64,000 nt of DNA from an uncultured Oscillospiraceae bacterium (GTDB taxonomy: Bacteria; Bacillota; Clostridia; Oscillospirales; Oscillospiraceae): assembly GCA_947589745.1 (NCBI GenBank), contig CANQCS010000002.1, positions 57,189 through 121,188 on the forward strand, read 5' to 3'. A program made the position numbers and the translations under genes. This document shows positions 27,349 through 35,845 of this stretch, piece after piece. Numbering within the stretch: the stretch's first letter is position 1; each line of letters opens with the position of its first letter. The notes under the pieces are model-generated. The model was not told the DNA's origin. It worked only from the letters and a program-made list of their open reading frames with translations, and ran no database searches.

Positions 27349-27939
27349 TCAGCGGAAATATTCCACGATCTCGTCAAACAGCTCCCCCACGGAGGAGAAG
27401 AACGACCCCACGGCCTCCTTCCCGGCCTCGCCGTAGGTCACCACCTGGTCCTCGCCGGGCAGGGTGATGAAAAAGATCTGGCTGTCGCTGGGCGCCGTCA
27501 TGCCCTCCGCCTCGGCGGCGGCCTTCACGCTGGTCAGGTCGAAGGCCCGCTCGTAGTCCGTCATCAGCCGGACGTTCTCGGTCTCCGCCGTGGTGATCTC
27601 CGTCTTCAGGCTGACAATGCTGCGGGACAGGGAGTAGAGCTGTACATAGCACATCAGCAGCGCCAACAGCATCACCGCTACCACGGCAAAGCCCATCACC
27701 ATCACCGGGGACACGCTCTGCCTCGGGCGGATGGACGCCTTGACCTGGGAGCGCTGGCGGGACAGTTTCTCCGCTTGGGACTCCCGGCGCCGGCGGTACT
27801 GCTGGTCAAAGTCCAGCTGGCCGCTGCGGTCCAGCTGCCGTTCCAGCTCCTGCTGCTGGTCCAGCCGCCGGGCTACGTTCCCCTCTACGGCGCCGGGGGC
27901 ATATTGTTTGCGTCTTGTTCGATTCGGACTGGTCGCCAT
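27349..27939 (-). CDS. ftsL: FtsL-like septum formation protein
   Basis: Product of 196 residues with an FtsL layout: a long basic, Gln-rich cytoplasmic part (1-75), one membrane helix (about 77-99), and an extracytoplasmic leucine-zipper type coiled coil (SLSRSIVSLKTEITTAETEN). The sequence is poorly conserved, as usual for FtsL; the call rests on topology and position between rsmH and the class B PBP gene. The start is preceded by GGAGA. It should pair with FtsQ and an FtsB/DivIC protein encoded elsewhere. Confidence 0.8.
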   Translation of the reverse strand: MATSPNRTRRKQYAPGAVEGNVARRLDQQQELERQLDRSGQLDFDQQYRRRRESQAEKLSRQRSQVKASIRPRQSVSPVMVMGFAVVAVMLLALLMCYVQLYSLSRSIVSLKTEITTAETENVRLMTDYERAFDLTSVKAAAEAEGMTAPSDSQIFFITLPGEDQVVTYGEAGKEAVGSFFSSVGELFDEIVEYFR

Positions 27940-27994
27940 AGCGGGTCTCCTCTCATGTGGACTTTCGGGCTGTATTGGTATGGGGCATCGCCCC

Positions 27995-28939
27995 TTAGAA
28001 TTCTGTTCGTTCCGCCACCCGGAGCTTGGCGCTGCGGGCGCGGGGGTTCTCCTCCAGCTCCCGGGGGCCGGAGACGATGGGCTTGCGGGTGACGAGCCGC
28101 ACCCTGGGCTTCCTGCCGCAGACGCACACCGGGAACTCCGGCGGGCAGATGCAGCCGGTGGCCAGGTCCTTCATCGTCTGCTTGACGATCCGGTCCTCCA
28201 GGCTGTGGAAGGTGATGACCGCCAGCCGTCCGCCGGGCTTCAGCCACTCCACCGCCGCCTCCAGCATGGGGGGCAGGGCGTCCAGCTCGCCGTTGACGGC
28301 GATGCGGATGGCCTGGAAGGTCCGCTTGGCGGGGTGCTGCTTCTCCCGCAGCGCCTTGGCGGGCATGGCGGAGCGGATGATCCCCACCAGCTCCCCGGTG
28401 GTCCCGATGGGCCTGTCCTCCCGCCGCCGGACGATGGCCCTGGCGATCTGGGGGGCGTAGCGCTCCTCGCCATAGTCGAAGAGGATGCGGCGGAGCTCCT
28501 CGTAGCTCCAGCCGTTCACCACCGCCCTGGCGTCCAGGGGGGCGGTGCTGTCCATGCGCATGTCCAGCGGCGCGTCGTGCATGTAGCTGAATCCCCGGGC
28601 GGGGTCGTCCAGCTGGGGGGAGGAGACGCCCAGGTCGAAGAGCATCCCGTCCGCCTTCTCCGCCCCCAGGTTTCCCAGAAGGTCCCCCAGGTCCCGGAAG
28701 TTCCCCCGGACCGGGGTGAACCGGTCCCCGAACTCCGCCAGCCGCTCTTTAGCGGCCTCGATAGCCTCCCCGTCCCGGTCGATGCCGATGAGGCGTCCGG
28801 TGGTCAGGCGGCGCAGGATCTCCAGCGAGTGGCCCGCCCGGCCCAGGGTCCCGTCCACGTACAGCCCCTCCGGCCGGATGGCCAAGGCCTCCAGGCACTC
28901 GTCCAGCAGCACCGGCTTATGTCCGTAGTCCTTGTCCAT
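27995..28939 (-). CDS. rsmH: 16S rRNA (cytosine-1402-N4)-methyltransferase RsmH
   Basis: Product of 314 residues. The SAM-binding loop is DGTLGRAGHS near the N-terminus, and the family motifs FDLGVSSPQLDDPARGFSY and ITFHSLEDRIVK are present. It methylates C1402 of 16S rRNA in the small subunit. The start codon lies one base after the mraZ stop, the standard mraZ-rsmH pairing at the head of the division cluster. Confidence 0.97.
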   Translation of the reverse strand: MDKDYGHKPVLLDECLEALAIRPEGLYVDGTLGRAGHSLEILRRLTTGRLIGIDRDGEAIEAAKERLAEFGDRFTPVRGNFRDLGDLLGNLGAEKADGMLFDLGVSSPQLDDPARGFSYMHDAPLDMRMDSTAPLDARAVVNGWSYEELRRILFDYGEERYAPQIARAIVRRREDRPIGTTGELVGIIRSAMPAKALREKQHPAKRTFQAIRIAVNGELDALPPMLEAAVEWLKPGGRLAVITFHSLEDRIVKQTMKDLATGCICPPEFPVCVCGRKPRVRLVTRKPIVSGPRELEENPRARSAKLRVAERTEF

Positions 28940-28940
28940 C

Positions 28941-29357
28941 TTAAAAGCCCAGCTCTTCCATGGCGGCGGCCAGCTTGTCCGGGTCCAGGTCCGCGGACTC
29001 GATGGCCTCCCACCGCTCCGGGTTCCACAGCTCCAGGCAGCGGTACGCGCCGTTGATGACCACGTCCTTCTCCAGGGCGGCGTAGGAGCGGAGCTTGGCG
29101 GGGATCAGGATGCGGCCCTGGGCGTCCGGCTCGCACTGGGCGGCGTTGGCGAAGAGGGTACGCATCCGCCGGGCGCTGGAGAGGGGCAGGGCGTCGAACT
29201 TGGCGCTGAGCTCCGCCCACTTGGCGTCGGAGTACACCGCCAGACACCCGTCCAGGCCCACGGTGACATAGAAGGTCTCGCCCAGCTCCTCCCGGTACTT
29301 GGCGGGGATGGCCAGACGGCCCTTGGCGTCGATGCGGTTCACATACTGCCCGATCAT
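28941..29357 (-). CDS. mraZ: Transcriptional regulator MraZ
   Basis: Product of 138 residues with the two AbrB-like swapped-hairpin repeats of MraZ (RIDAKGRLAIPAKYRE near 8-23 and CEPDAQGRILIPAKLR near 75-90). MraZ forms a ring that binds repeated boxes upstream of its own operon and represses it. Candidate boxes lie about 100-130 bases upstream, just downstream of a good promoter. It is the first gene of the cluster. Confidence 0.96.
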   Translation of the reverse strand: MIGQYVNRIDAKGRLAIPAKYREELGETFYVTVGLDGCLAVYSDAKWAELSAKFDALPLSSARRMRTLFANAAQCEPDAQGRILIPAKLRSYAALEKDVVINGAYRCLELWNPERWEAIESADLDPDKLAAAMEELGF

Positions 29358-29456
29358 GGCTCCCCACCTGCCTTTCCCTGCCGCGGAGGCGGCGAGATAC
29401 TACCCACCGCCTGAAAGAGGCGGCGGCAGTGCGGTGAAAATCGAGGCGAAGTTCAA

Positions 29457-29518
29457 CACTTCTCCCCACACTTCACCACCACAACTCCAAGTATACGGCA
29501 ACGGGACGAGAATTGCAA
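29457..29518 (-). promoter_or_regulatory. Promoter of the mraZ-mur-fts operon with candidate MraZ boxes
   Basis: On the minus strand TTGCAA (-35, 29513-29518) and TATACT (-10, 29490-29495) are 17 bases apart. Just downstream are three GTG-headed repeats of about 10-12 bases (GTGGTGGTGAA, GTGTGGGGAGAA, GTGTTGAA; roughly 29450-29485), the pattern expected for MraZ binding sites. The promoter is clear; the box assignment is inference from the known arrangement of this operon. Confidence 0.75.
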
Positions 29519-29622
29519 GGAAAAATTTTTGATTTTCTCAGGACAAAAATTGCGGCTTTTGACGAAAAACGGCGGAATTTCAAAATATAAAACGCATGTT
29601 CTGCTAAAATGGGAAAAAAGAA

Positions 29623-29656
29623 GCGCTTTTGACACAAGATATTGTGCCAAAAGCGC
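29623..29656 (-). terminator. Terminator of the rsmD-coaD-coiled-coil operon
   Basis: GCGCTTTTG-A-CACAA and TTGTG-C-CAAAAGCGC form a 14-bp stem with one mismatch. On the minus strand it is followed by TTCTTTTTT, the layout of an intrinsic terminator. It lies 120 bases beyond the end of the coiled-coil gene. The AT-rich bases around it (29520-29778) hold no gene. Confidence 0.85.
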
Positions 29657-29778
29657 CGGAATCCACCATGTATGGTTCAAATTGAACGGAACATCAAAAA
29701 TTTTAGAAAAATTTTGTGCGATACGCTGAAATTTCCAATGTCCGCCACCGGAGGACATCGGGGGAAAAGAGGCGCGGG

Positions 29779-30303
29779 TCAGCCCTCCTGCTGGTCTCCG
29801 CCGCCCTGTTCCTCCGCCAGCTTGGCCCGCTGGGCCTGGAGTTTTTCGTTAGAGAGGGCCCGGAAACGGGCGCGGGAATCCCGCACCTCCTGGAGTGCCT
29901 GTTCAATGGCCTCCTCCGTGCGGCGGAGGGCGTCGTCGGTGTACTCGTTGGTGACGCTGAGCAGGGCGCGGCTCCGGTCGTCGGCCCGCTTGAGGATCTC
30001 CTGGGCCTTGTCCCGGGCGGCCCGGGTGATCTCGCTCTCGCCCACGATGGTCTTGGCGTCGATATCGGCCTGGCGGCGGACCTTCTCCGCCTCCTTCTTG
30101 GCGTTCTCCACGAACTCGTCCCTGGCGCGGATCAGCTCCTGGGCCTTCTTCAGCTCCAGGGGCAGCTGCCCGCGCAGCTCGTCCAGCAGATCCAGCGCGT
30201 CCTCCCGCACGATAATGCACTTGTCCTGGCTCATGAGGACGCTCTTGGCCCCGTCGATCATCTCATAGAGCATGTCGATCAGATATTGAACATCGTTTGC
30301 CAT
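29779..30303 (-). CDS. Coiled-coil protein resembling the ATP synthase b-subunit/DivIVA type, function unknown
   Basis: Product of 174 residues, nearly all helical and highly charged, with coiled coil across about residues 50-165 (EFVENAKKEAEKVRRQADID). Clostridial homologues in the same place after coaD are often labelled ATPase, but no nucleotide-binding motif is visible. The start is 5 bases after the coaD stop, so it belongs to the rsmD-coaD operon. A structural or cell-pole role is possible but not shown. Confidence 0.7.
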   Translation of the reverse strand: MANDVQYLIDMLYEMIDGAKSVLMSQDKCIIVREDALDLLDELRGQLPLELKKAQELIRARDEFVENAKKEAEKVRRQADIDAKTIVGESEITRAARDKAQEILKRADDRSRALLSVTNEYTDDALRRTEEAIEQALQEVRDSRARFRALSNEKLQAQRAKLAEEQGGGDQQEG

Positions 30304-30307
30304 AGTA

Positions 30308-30793
30308 TCATACCTCTTCTTTCAGAATCCGCCGGAGGACAGCCACCGCGCCGGCCGGTACGCAGTTATCCAGGTTCTGTTGGTAGCGGATCATCTCCCG
30401 CACCATTGTGGAACTGATGTGCACATGCCCGCTCCTTGCGGGCAGCAGGACCGTGTCCAGGCCGGGGCACAGCTCCCGGTTGATCTGGGCCATCTGGTAC
30501 TCCCAGTCGAAATCCGTGCCGCTGCGGACGCCCTTGACCAGGGCGCAGGCCCCGTGGTCCCGGGCGAAGGCCGCCAGGAGGCCGCCGCACATCTCGGCCT
30601 CGGCGTTGGGGATCTGACAGATGGCGGCGCGGACCATCTCCAGGCGCTGCTCCAGGGTGAAGCGGCTGCGCTTCTCCCCGTTGACCATGACGCACACCAC
30701 CACCTTGTCGAAGATGGCGGCGGCCCGCTCGATGAGGTCCAGGTGGCCCACGGTGATGGGGTCGAAGCTGCCGGGACAGACAGCGGTCTTCAT
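30308..30793 (-). CDS. coaD: Phosphopantetheine adenylyltransferase CoaD
   Basis: Product of 161 residues. It makes dephospho-CoA from phosphopantetheine and ATP. The nucleotidyltransferase signature PGSFDPITVGHLDLI is at 6-20, with the ISSTMVREMI motif near residue 130. ATG 30793 overlaps the rsmD stop as ATGA. rsmD-coaD is a common Firmicutes gene pair. Confidence 0.97.
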   Translation of the reverse strand: MKTAVCPGSFDPITVGHLDLIERAAAIFDKVVVCVMVNGEKRSRFTLEQRLEMVRAAICQIPNAEAEMCGGLLAAFARDHGACALVKGVRSGTDFDWEYQMAQINRELCPGLDTVLLPARSGHVHISSTMVREMIRYQQNLDNCVPAGAVAVLRRILKEEV

Positions 30794-31344
30794 TCCTCGC
30801 CCTCCTCCCGGTGATAGGTGGTGACCTTGATCCTGCCGTAGCGGTACACGCGGTGGAGCGTGTACGGGGGGGCCGGGACGGGCATTTCCCGCTCCACCGG
30901 CGCCTCGCACAATATTATACCATAGTTCGCCAAAATGTCAAACCGTGAAATTGCATTGATTGCATTTTCCCACAGCCCGGCGGCATAGGGCGGGTCGATG
31001 AAAATCAGATCGAACTGCTCCCCGCAGGTCTCCAGGAACTGGAACGCGTCCCCCTGGACCACCCGGGCCCGGCCGGTGAAGCCGGTGACCTTCAGGTTCT
31101 CCCGGATGAGCTGGGCGGCGTCCCGGCGCTGCTCCACGAAGACGGCGGAGGCGGCGCCCCGGCTGAGGGCCTCGATGCCCAGCTGGCCGGTGCCGGCGAA
31201 GAGGTCCAGCACCCGGCGGCCCTCCACGTCGAACTGGATACTATTGAACATGCCCTCCTTCACCCGGTCGGTGGTGGGGCGGGTCTCCATGCCCTCCAGC
31301 TCCCGGAGCCGGCGGCCCCGGGCGGTGCCGGTGATGACTCGCAT
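30790..31344 (-). CDS. rsmD: 16S rRNA (guanine-966-N2)-methyltransferase RsmD
   Basis: Product of 184 residues. SAM-binding VLDLFAGTGQLGIEAL (about 45-60) and the catalytic DPPY motif (FIDPPYAAGL, about 117) are present. It methylates G966 of 16S rRNA. A short AT-rich stretch inside the gene (30905-30975) departs from the usual base composition. The region before its start is a family B repeat, so the promoter may lie inside or beyond that element. Confidence 0.95.
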   Translation of the reverse strand: MRVITGTARGRRLRELEGMETRPTTDRVKEGMFNSIQFDVEGRRVLDLFAGTGQLGIEALSRGAASAVFVEQRRDAAQLIRENLKVTGFTGRARVVQGDAFQFLETCGEQFDLIFIDPPYAAGLWENAINAISRFDILANYGIILCEAPVEREMPVPAPPYTLHRVYRYGRIKVTTYHREEGEE

Positions 31345-31364
31345 TGGCGGTTCTCCTTTTCTAC

Positions 31365-31552
31365 TGTCTCAAAAGGCCCCTGGCCTTTTGAGACAAGGGG
31401 TTTCGCTGCGCTTCGCGCCTCACTTGAGCGCCTCCCGGCGCTCAAGTTCGACGCACGCTCCGCGCAAGGAGTTTTTTCCGACGTACACGCCGCCGGAAAA
31501 AACGGATTTCACTTTTTTTCGCGCCGTGCGCGGCGCGAAACTCTGCGAGGCT
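31365..31552 (+). repeat. Family B repeat, copy B1
   Basis: A run of hairpins fills most of the gap between rarD and rsmD. First is a perfect 14-bp stem TGTCTCAAAAGGCC/GGCCTTTTGAGACA (31365-31395). Next are CACTTGAGCGC/GCGCTCAAGT, then TTTTTTCCG...CGGAAAAAA, and last TTTCGCGCCG-TGCG-CGGCGCGAAA followed by CTCTGCGAGGC. The same blocks occur in the same order at copy B2, so this is a defined element. Open frames across it are artefacts of the repeat. Confidence 0.85.
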
Positions 31553-31586
31553 CTTTTTATGCGCTGTTCAGGTCCGGCGCTCCGCG

Positions 31587-32462
31587 TCAGGCTTTTTCCC
31601 GGCTCTGGAGCAGGCTTCCGGCCAGGTACAGGGCCAGGCCGCCCCAGATGAAGGCGAACAGCACGGCGTGGGTGGCGGTGAAGGCCTCCTCCAGGTAGAA
31701 GACGCCCACCAGCAGCTGCAATGTGGGGTTTACCAGCATCAGCAGGCCCGCCAGGGCGTAGGGGATCTCCCGGATGCCCCGGGAGAAGAACAGCAGCGGC
31801 AGGGCGGTGACCACCCCGGCGGCGGGCAGCAGGAGCCACTGGGCCCCATGGAGCTGTCCCACGGCGCCCTGGCCGTGGAGCTCGTACCACAGCACCAGGG
31901 CCAGCGCCAGGGGGGAGGTCAGCAGGCCCTCCACAAAGAGGGACACCTCGGCGGCGCAGTGCACGTTCCGCTTGAACACCCCGTAGAGCACAAAGCTGCC
32001 GCCGATGGCGAAGGCCAGCCAGGGCACCTGCCCGTACCGGGCGGCGGTGACGGCGATGCCGGCGGCCATGAGGCCCACGGCGGCCCACTGGAGGGGCCGC
32101 AGCTTCTCCCCGCAGAACACCGCGCCGATCAAAATGGAGAGGATGGGGTACATGTAGTAGGCGAGACTGCTGTCCAGCACATGGCCGCCGTTGACGGCCC
32201 AGATGAAGCCGCCCCAGTTGACGGTGACGGCGGCAGCCGCGGCGGCCAGCCACTTCATCTCCCGCCTGTCCCGCAGCACGGCGGCCACGGCGTCCCACCG
32301 CCGGACGGCGGTGAGGAAGCACACGGAGAACAGGACGCTGAAGAGGATGCGGTAGCCCAGCACCCCCAGGGACGCCACGCACTTGAGATACCGCCAGAAC
32401 AGCGGCAGGATGCCCCAGGCCACGTAGCAGGCCAGCACGTTGAGCGGTCCCTTTTTCAGCAT
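31587..32462 (-). CDS. rarD: RarD-type EamA family permease
   Basis: Product of 291 residues with ten membrane segments in two EamA halves. The region WGGFIWAVNGGHVLDSSLAY and the GVFKRNVHC loop are typical of RarD (chloramphenicol-sensitivity protein) sequences. These proteins are drug/metabolite exporters whose substrates are mostly unknown. GGGGAGG precedes the ATG. It lies between the family B repeat and its own promoter and stands alone. Confidence 0.87.
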   Translation of the reverse strand: MLKKGPLNVLACYVAWGILPLFWRYLKCVASLGVLGYRILFSVLFSVCFLTAVRRWDAVAAVLRDRREMKWLAAAAAAVTVNWGGFIWAVNGGHVLDSSLAYYMYPILSILIGAVFCGEKLRPLQWAAVGLMAAGIAVTAARYGQVPWLAFAIGGSFVLYGVFKRNVHCAAEVSLFVEGLLTSPLALALVLWYELHGQGAVGQLHGAQWLLLPAAGVVTALPLLFFSRGIREIPYALAGLLMLVNPTLQLLVGVFYLEEAFTATHAVLFAFIWGGLALYLAGSLLQSREKA

Positions 32463-32513
32463 ACCCGGCGCCTCCCCTCCCGCTGGTCCGGCTCACGCCG
32501 GGCGGCCGTCTCT

Positions 32514-32542
32514 ATCATATGTCAAAACGTCGCTTTTTTCAA
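32514..32542 (-). promoter_or_regulatory. rarD promoter
   Basis: On the minus strand TTGAAA (-35, 32537-32542) and TATGAT (-10, 32514-32519) are 17 bases apart, about 50 bases before the rarD start. Confidence 0.65.
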
Positions 32543-32602
32543 CAGGTTTTCGCGGATTTTTCAAAGAAATTGCGAAATGTCCCGGCGAGAGGGGATTGCC
32601 GG

Positions 32603-33793
32603 TCAGTTTTTCTCCCCGCCCCGCGCCCGGCGGCAGATCAGCCCGCAGAGGATGAGCACCGCCGGGAAGACGGCTGCGGCGGCCAGCCCGGCCTTGAGGT
32701 CGTCCCCGCAGGCCCCGGCCACCAGCCCCACCAGCGTGGGGCCGCCGGAGCAGCCCAGGTCCCCCGCCAGGGCCAGCAGGGCGAAGAGGGCGGTGCCGCC
32801 CCTGGGGAACCGGGCGGCGGCCAGGGAGAACACCCCCGGCCAGAAGATGCCCACCGCCAGCCCGCACAGCCCGCAGCCCATGAGCGACAGCAGGGGGGAG
32901 GAGGCCAGCACCGCCAGCAGGTAGGCGCACACGCACAGGACCCCGCTGCCCATGAGGGCGGTGAGCAGGTCGATTTTGGCCTCGTATTTGGCGAAGAGGG
33001 CCCTGGCGCTGCCCATGAGGAGGGAGAAGAAGCAGGGGCCCGCCAGGTCCCCCGCGGCCTTGGACACCCCCAGCCCTTGCTCGGCGAAGGTGGAGGCCCA
33101 CTGGCTCATGGCCAGCTCCGAGGCCCCGGCGGTGACCATCAGCACTGCGAAGAGCCAGAACAGCTTCTGGGAGAACAGCCGCCCCATGCCCATCTCCCCG
33201 CCCTCCCCGGTGAGGGAGGCGATGGGGACCCGCAGGAAAAAGAGGGCGTTGCCCACCGGCAGCAGGGCCCACAGGCAGCACAGCGCCCGCCAGCTCCCCT
33301 TGCCGAAGAGGGCCAGAAACCCGGTGGACAGCAGCACCACCGCCACCGAGCCCCAGCAGTAGAAGGAGTGGAGCAGGCTCATGGCGGCGGCCTTCCTCTG
33401 GGTGGGGCAGGCCTCCACGATGGGGCTGATGAGCACCTCGATGATGCCGCCGCCCACGGCGTAGAGCACCGCCGCCGCCAGCAGCCCGGCGTAGGCGTCC
33501 GGCAGCAGGAAGGGCAGCACCGCCATGCCCGCCAGCCCGGCGGCGCAGAGGACGTGGGCGGCCACGATGCCCGCCCGGTAGCCGATGCGGTCGATGAACC
33601 GGGCGGAGAACAGGTCCACCAGGAGCTGGGTGCAGAAGTTCACCGTGATCAGCAGGGTGATCTTCCCCAGGGGCAGGCCGAAGGCGTCCTGGAAAATGAG
33701 GAACAGCAGCGGGGCCAGGTTGTTGACGGCGGCCTGGGTGACGTAGCCCAGGTAGCTGGCCCGGATGGTGTGTTGATAGCTGAGCGTTGTCAT
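32603..33793 (-). CDS. Major facilitator superfamily transporter
   Basis: Product of 396 residues with 12 membrane segments (first at about 12-35). The pattern of short polar loops and the mid-protein break fit an MFS single-component transporter, related in overall look to FucP/YfkF-type proteins. ATG 33793 begins the conserved N-terminus, 16 bases after the helicase stop, and the gene probably shares that promoter. The ribosome site is weak (GGGGG). Substrate not predictable. Confidence 0.82.
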   Translation of the reverse strand: MTTLSYQHTIRASYLGYVTQAAVNNLAPLLFLIFQDAFGLPLGKITLLITVNFCTQLLVDLFSARFIDRIGYRAGIVAAHVLCAAGLAGMAVLPFLLPDAYAGLLAAAVLYAVGGGIIEVLISPIVEACPTQRKAAAMSLLHSFYCWGSVAVVLLSTGFLALFGKGSWRALCCLWALLPVGNALFFLRVPIASLTGEGGEMGMGRLFSQKLFWLFAVLMVTAGASELAMSQWASTFAEQGLGVSKAAGDLAGPCFFSLLMGSARALFAKYEAKIDLLTALMGSGVLCVCAYLLAVLASSPLLSLMGCGLCGLAVGIFWPGVFSLAAARFPRGGTALFALLALAGDLGCSGGPTLVGLVAGACGDDLKAGLAAAAVFPAVLILCGLICRRARGGEKN

Positions 33794-33809
33794 GGCGCGT
33801 AGCCCCCGG

Positions 33810-35321
33810 TCACTTCTTCTTCTGGGGCCGCCGCTGGCGGCGGCCGTCGGCAAAGGCCATCAGCCGCCCCAGCTTGGGCGGGTCGGAGGAGATGCGCCGC
33901 ATGGGCGGCTTGGGCGGCTCCACCGGCACGGGCTGCGGCAGGGGGATGGCGGCGGGCTCCGGCTTCCGCACCGGCTGCTCCGGACGGGGAGCGGGGCGCT
34001 CCGGGCGGGCCGTGGCCCTCTGGGGCTTGGGCCTCGCCGGGGCGGCGGGCTGCTCCACCGCCAGGACCGGGGGTTTCGACTCCTTGGTAGGTTTTTCCGC
34101 ACGGGGGGCCTTCTCCTTGGCGGCGGCCTGCTGCCGCTCCGCCCTGGGGGGACGGGGCGGGCGCTGGGCCTTGGGGGTGGCCTCGAAGATCTCCATGGGC
34201 CAGGGGTGGTCCTCCACCACCGGCACCTTCTTCTTAATCAGCTTCTCAATGTCCTTCAGATAGGCCAGCTCGTCGAAGTTGCAGAAGCTCACCGCGAGAC
34301 CGCCCCGCCCGGCGCGGCCCGTCCGGCCGATGCGGTGGACGTAGGTCTCCGGCACGTTGGGCAGCTCGTAGTTCACCACGCAGGCCAGCTCCGCCACGTC
34401 GATACCCCGGGCGGCGATATCCGTGGCCACCAGCACCCGGATGGCCCCGCTCTTGAAGCTGTCCAGAGCTTTGATCCGGGCGGTCTGGCCCTTGTTGCCG
34501 TGGATGGCCATGGCGGGGATGCCGGCCCTGGCCAGCTCCTTCACCACCCGGTCCGCGCCGTGCTTGGTGTTGGTGAACACCAGCACGCTGTCCAGGCTCT
34601 TGTCCTCCAGCACGTACTGGAGCAGAAACTTCTTGTTGCCCTTGTCCACCTTGTAGAGCCGCTGTTCGATGGCCTCCACGGTGGAGGACTGGGGCGTCAC
34701 CTCCACCCGCACCGGGTCAATGAGGATAGTTTTGCTTAGGTCCGCGATCTCCTGGGGCATGGTGGCGGAGAAGAGGAGGGTCTGCCGCTTTTGGGGCAGG
34801 CGGGCGATGACCTTCCGCACGTCGTGGATGAAGCCCATGTCCAGCATCCGGTCCGCCTCGTCCAGCACGAAGGTCTCGATGCGGGCCAGGTCGATGAAGC
34901 CCTGATTGCACAGGTCGTTGAGCCGCCCCGGGGTGGCCACCAGCACGTCCACGCCCTTTTGCAGGGCCTCCACCTGGGGCGCCTGGCCCACGCCGCCGAA
35001 GATGACGGTGTGGCGAATATCCAGGTATTTGCCGTACTGGTCGAAACTCTCCTTAATTTGCAGGGCCAGCTCCCGGGTGGGGGTCAGCACCAGGGCCCGG
35101 ATGGGGGTGTGGGACCTGCTGACCCGGCCGTTTAAGTGCTGGAGGATAGGGATGGCGAAAGCGGCGGTTTTCCCGGTGCCGGTCTGGGCGCAGCCGATGA
35201 GGTCCCGTCCCGCCAGCACCGGGGGGATGGCCTGGGCCTGGATGGGGGAGGGGGCGGCGTAACCCAGCTCCTCCACGGCGCGGAGGAGCTGGGGGAGTAA
35301 CTTCAGGTCTTGAAACGTCAT
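33810..35321 (-). CDS. DEAD-box ATP-dependent RNA helicase
   Basis: Product of 503 residues. All helicase motifs are visible in order: Q motif (SPIQAQAIP), Walker A (AQTGTGKT), DEAD (VLDEADRML), SAT (LFSATMP) and [10 protein letters not shown]. Residues from about 385 form a basic Pro/Arg/Lys-rich tail common in CshA/RhlE-type helicases, which probably binds RNA. It unwinds RNA in ribosome assembly, decay or cold response. A good promoter lies directly upstream. The exact orthologue is uncertain, so no symbol is given. Confidence 0.93.
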   Translation of the reverse strand: MTFQDLKLLPQLLRAVEELGYAAPSPIQAQAIPPVLAGRDLIGCAQTGTGKTAAFAIPILQHLNGRVSRSHTPIRALVLTPTRELALQIKESFDQYGKYLDIRHTVIFGGVGQAPQVEALQKGVDVLVATPGRLNDLCNQGFIDLARIETFVLDEADRMLDMGFIHDVRKVIARLPQKRQTLLFSATMPQEIADLSKTILIDPVRVEVTPQSSTVEAIEQRLYKVDKGNKKFLLQYVLEDKSLDSVLVFTNTKHGADRVVKELARAGIPAMAIHGNKGQTARIKALDSFKSGAIRVLVATDIAARGIDVAELACVVNYELPNVPETYVHRIGRTGRAGRGGLAVSFCNFDELAYLKDIEKLIKKKVPVVEDHPWPMEIFEATPKAQRPPRPPRAERQQAAAKEKAPRAEKPTKESKPPVLAVEQPAAPARPKPQRATARPERPAPRPEQPVRKPEPAAIPLPQPVPVEPPKPPMRRISSDPPKLGRLMAFADGRRQRRPQKKK

Positions 35322-35372
35322 GGGGATACCTGTTTTCTGTGGATTTTCTGCCAAACCGGCAGAGTAGAGAGC

Positions 35373-35401
35373 ATTATATACGATTTTCCCCGGGAAAGCA
35401 A
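35373..35401 (-). promoter_or_regulatory. Promoter of the helicase-MFS operon
   Basis: On the minus strand TTGCTT (-35, 35396-35401) and TATAAT (-10, 35373-35378) are 17 bases apart. A small inverted repeat (AATCCCCA...TGGGGATT, 35400-35423) lies directly upstream. Confidence 0.7.
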
Positions 35402-35460
35402 TCCCCAATCTGCACTGGGGATTTTACTATTTTGGAGGGATTGGCCCTGAAAATTTACCG

Positions 35461-35489
35461 TTGTGCTTTAGGCGGTCCTGTGGTACACT
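35461..35489 (+). promoter_or_regulatory. Candidate promoter of the Lar-like gene
   Basis: TTGTGC (35461-35466) and TACACT (35484-35489) are 17 bases apart, 50 bases before the start codon. The -35 box is weak. Confidence 0.45.
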
Positions 35490-35538
35490 GTTCCTGACGG
35501 ACGAGCCTGTCCTGAAATCAACGACGGGAGGACGAGGG

Positions 35539-35763
35539 ATGGACCCCTTTGAGGAGATCGAGCTGCAGGACTGCCCCTACTGCGGCGGCGCGGGATGCTT
35601 TGAGGAGGAGGGCGGCTGGTGTCTGTACATCCAGTGCCTGGACTGCGGCGCCCACACGGCGGAACTGTCATACAACAACGAAACTGAGCGGCTGGAGGCC
35701 GCTCAGCGGGCGGCAAGGACCTGGAATATCGGAAAAGTGATATATCCTGGTCCGGGGGACTGA
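35539..35763 (+). CDS. Small Lar-like zinc-binding protein
   Basis: Product of 74 residues. CPYCGG near the N-terminus and CLDCGA about 20 residues later, followed by the helix EAAQRAARTWN, match the short restriction-alleviation (Lar) domain, often found in phages and mobile elements. The start follows GGGAGG. It stands alone next to a strong terminator and a family A repeat. Whether it still acts against restriction enzymes is unknown. Confidence 0.65.
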   Translation: MDPFEEIELQDCPYCGGAGCFEEEGGWCLYIQCLDCGAHTAELSYNNETERLEAAQRAARTWNIGKVIYPGPGD

Positions 35764-35799
35764 AAAAAGGCCGGGGGCTGCGCCCCCGGGCCTTTTTTT
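35763..35799 (+). terminator. Terminator after the Lar-like gene
   Basis: GGCCGGGGGC and GCCCCCGGGCC form a stem with one bulge, flanked by six As before and seven Ts after. It overlaps the stop codon region and works in both orientations. Confidence 0.88.
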
Positions 35800-35845
35800 G
35801 TCCCCCCAGGGGGCTAGGGGGGCGGAGCCCCCACAATGCAAATCA

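Noticed and set aside
29520..29622. AT-rich stretch with TTGACG as a plus-strand promoter
   Set aside because: No gene follows on the plus strand for hundreds of bases; the region is better explained as terminator surroundings and upstream DNA of the mraZ promoter.
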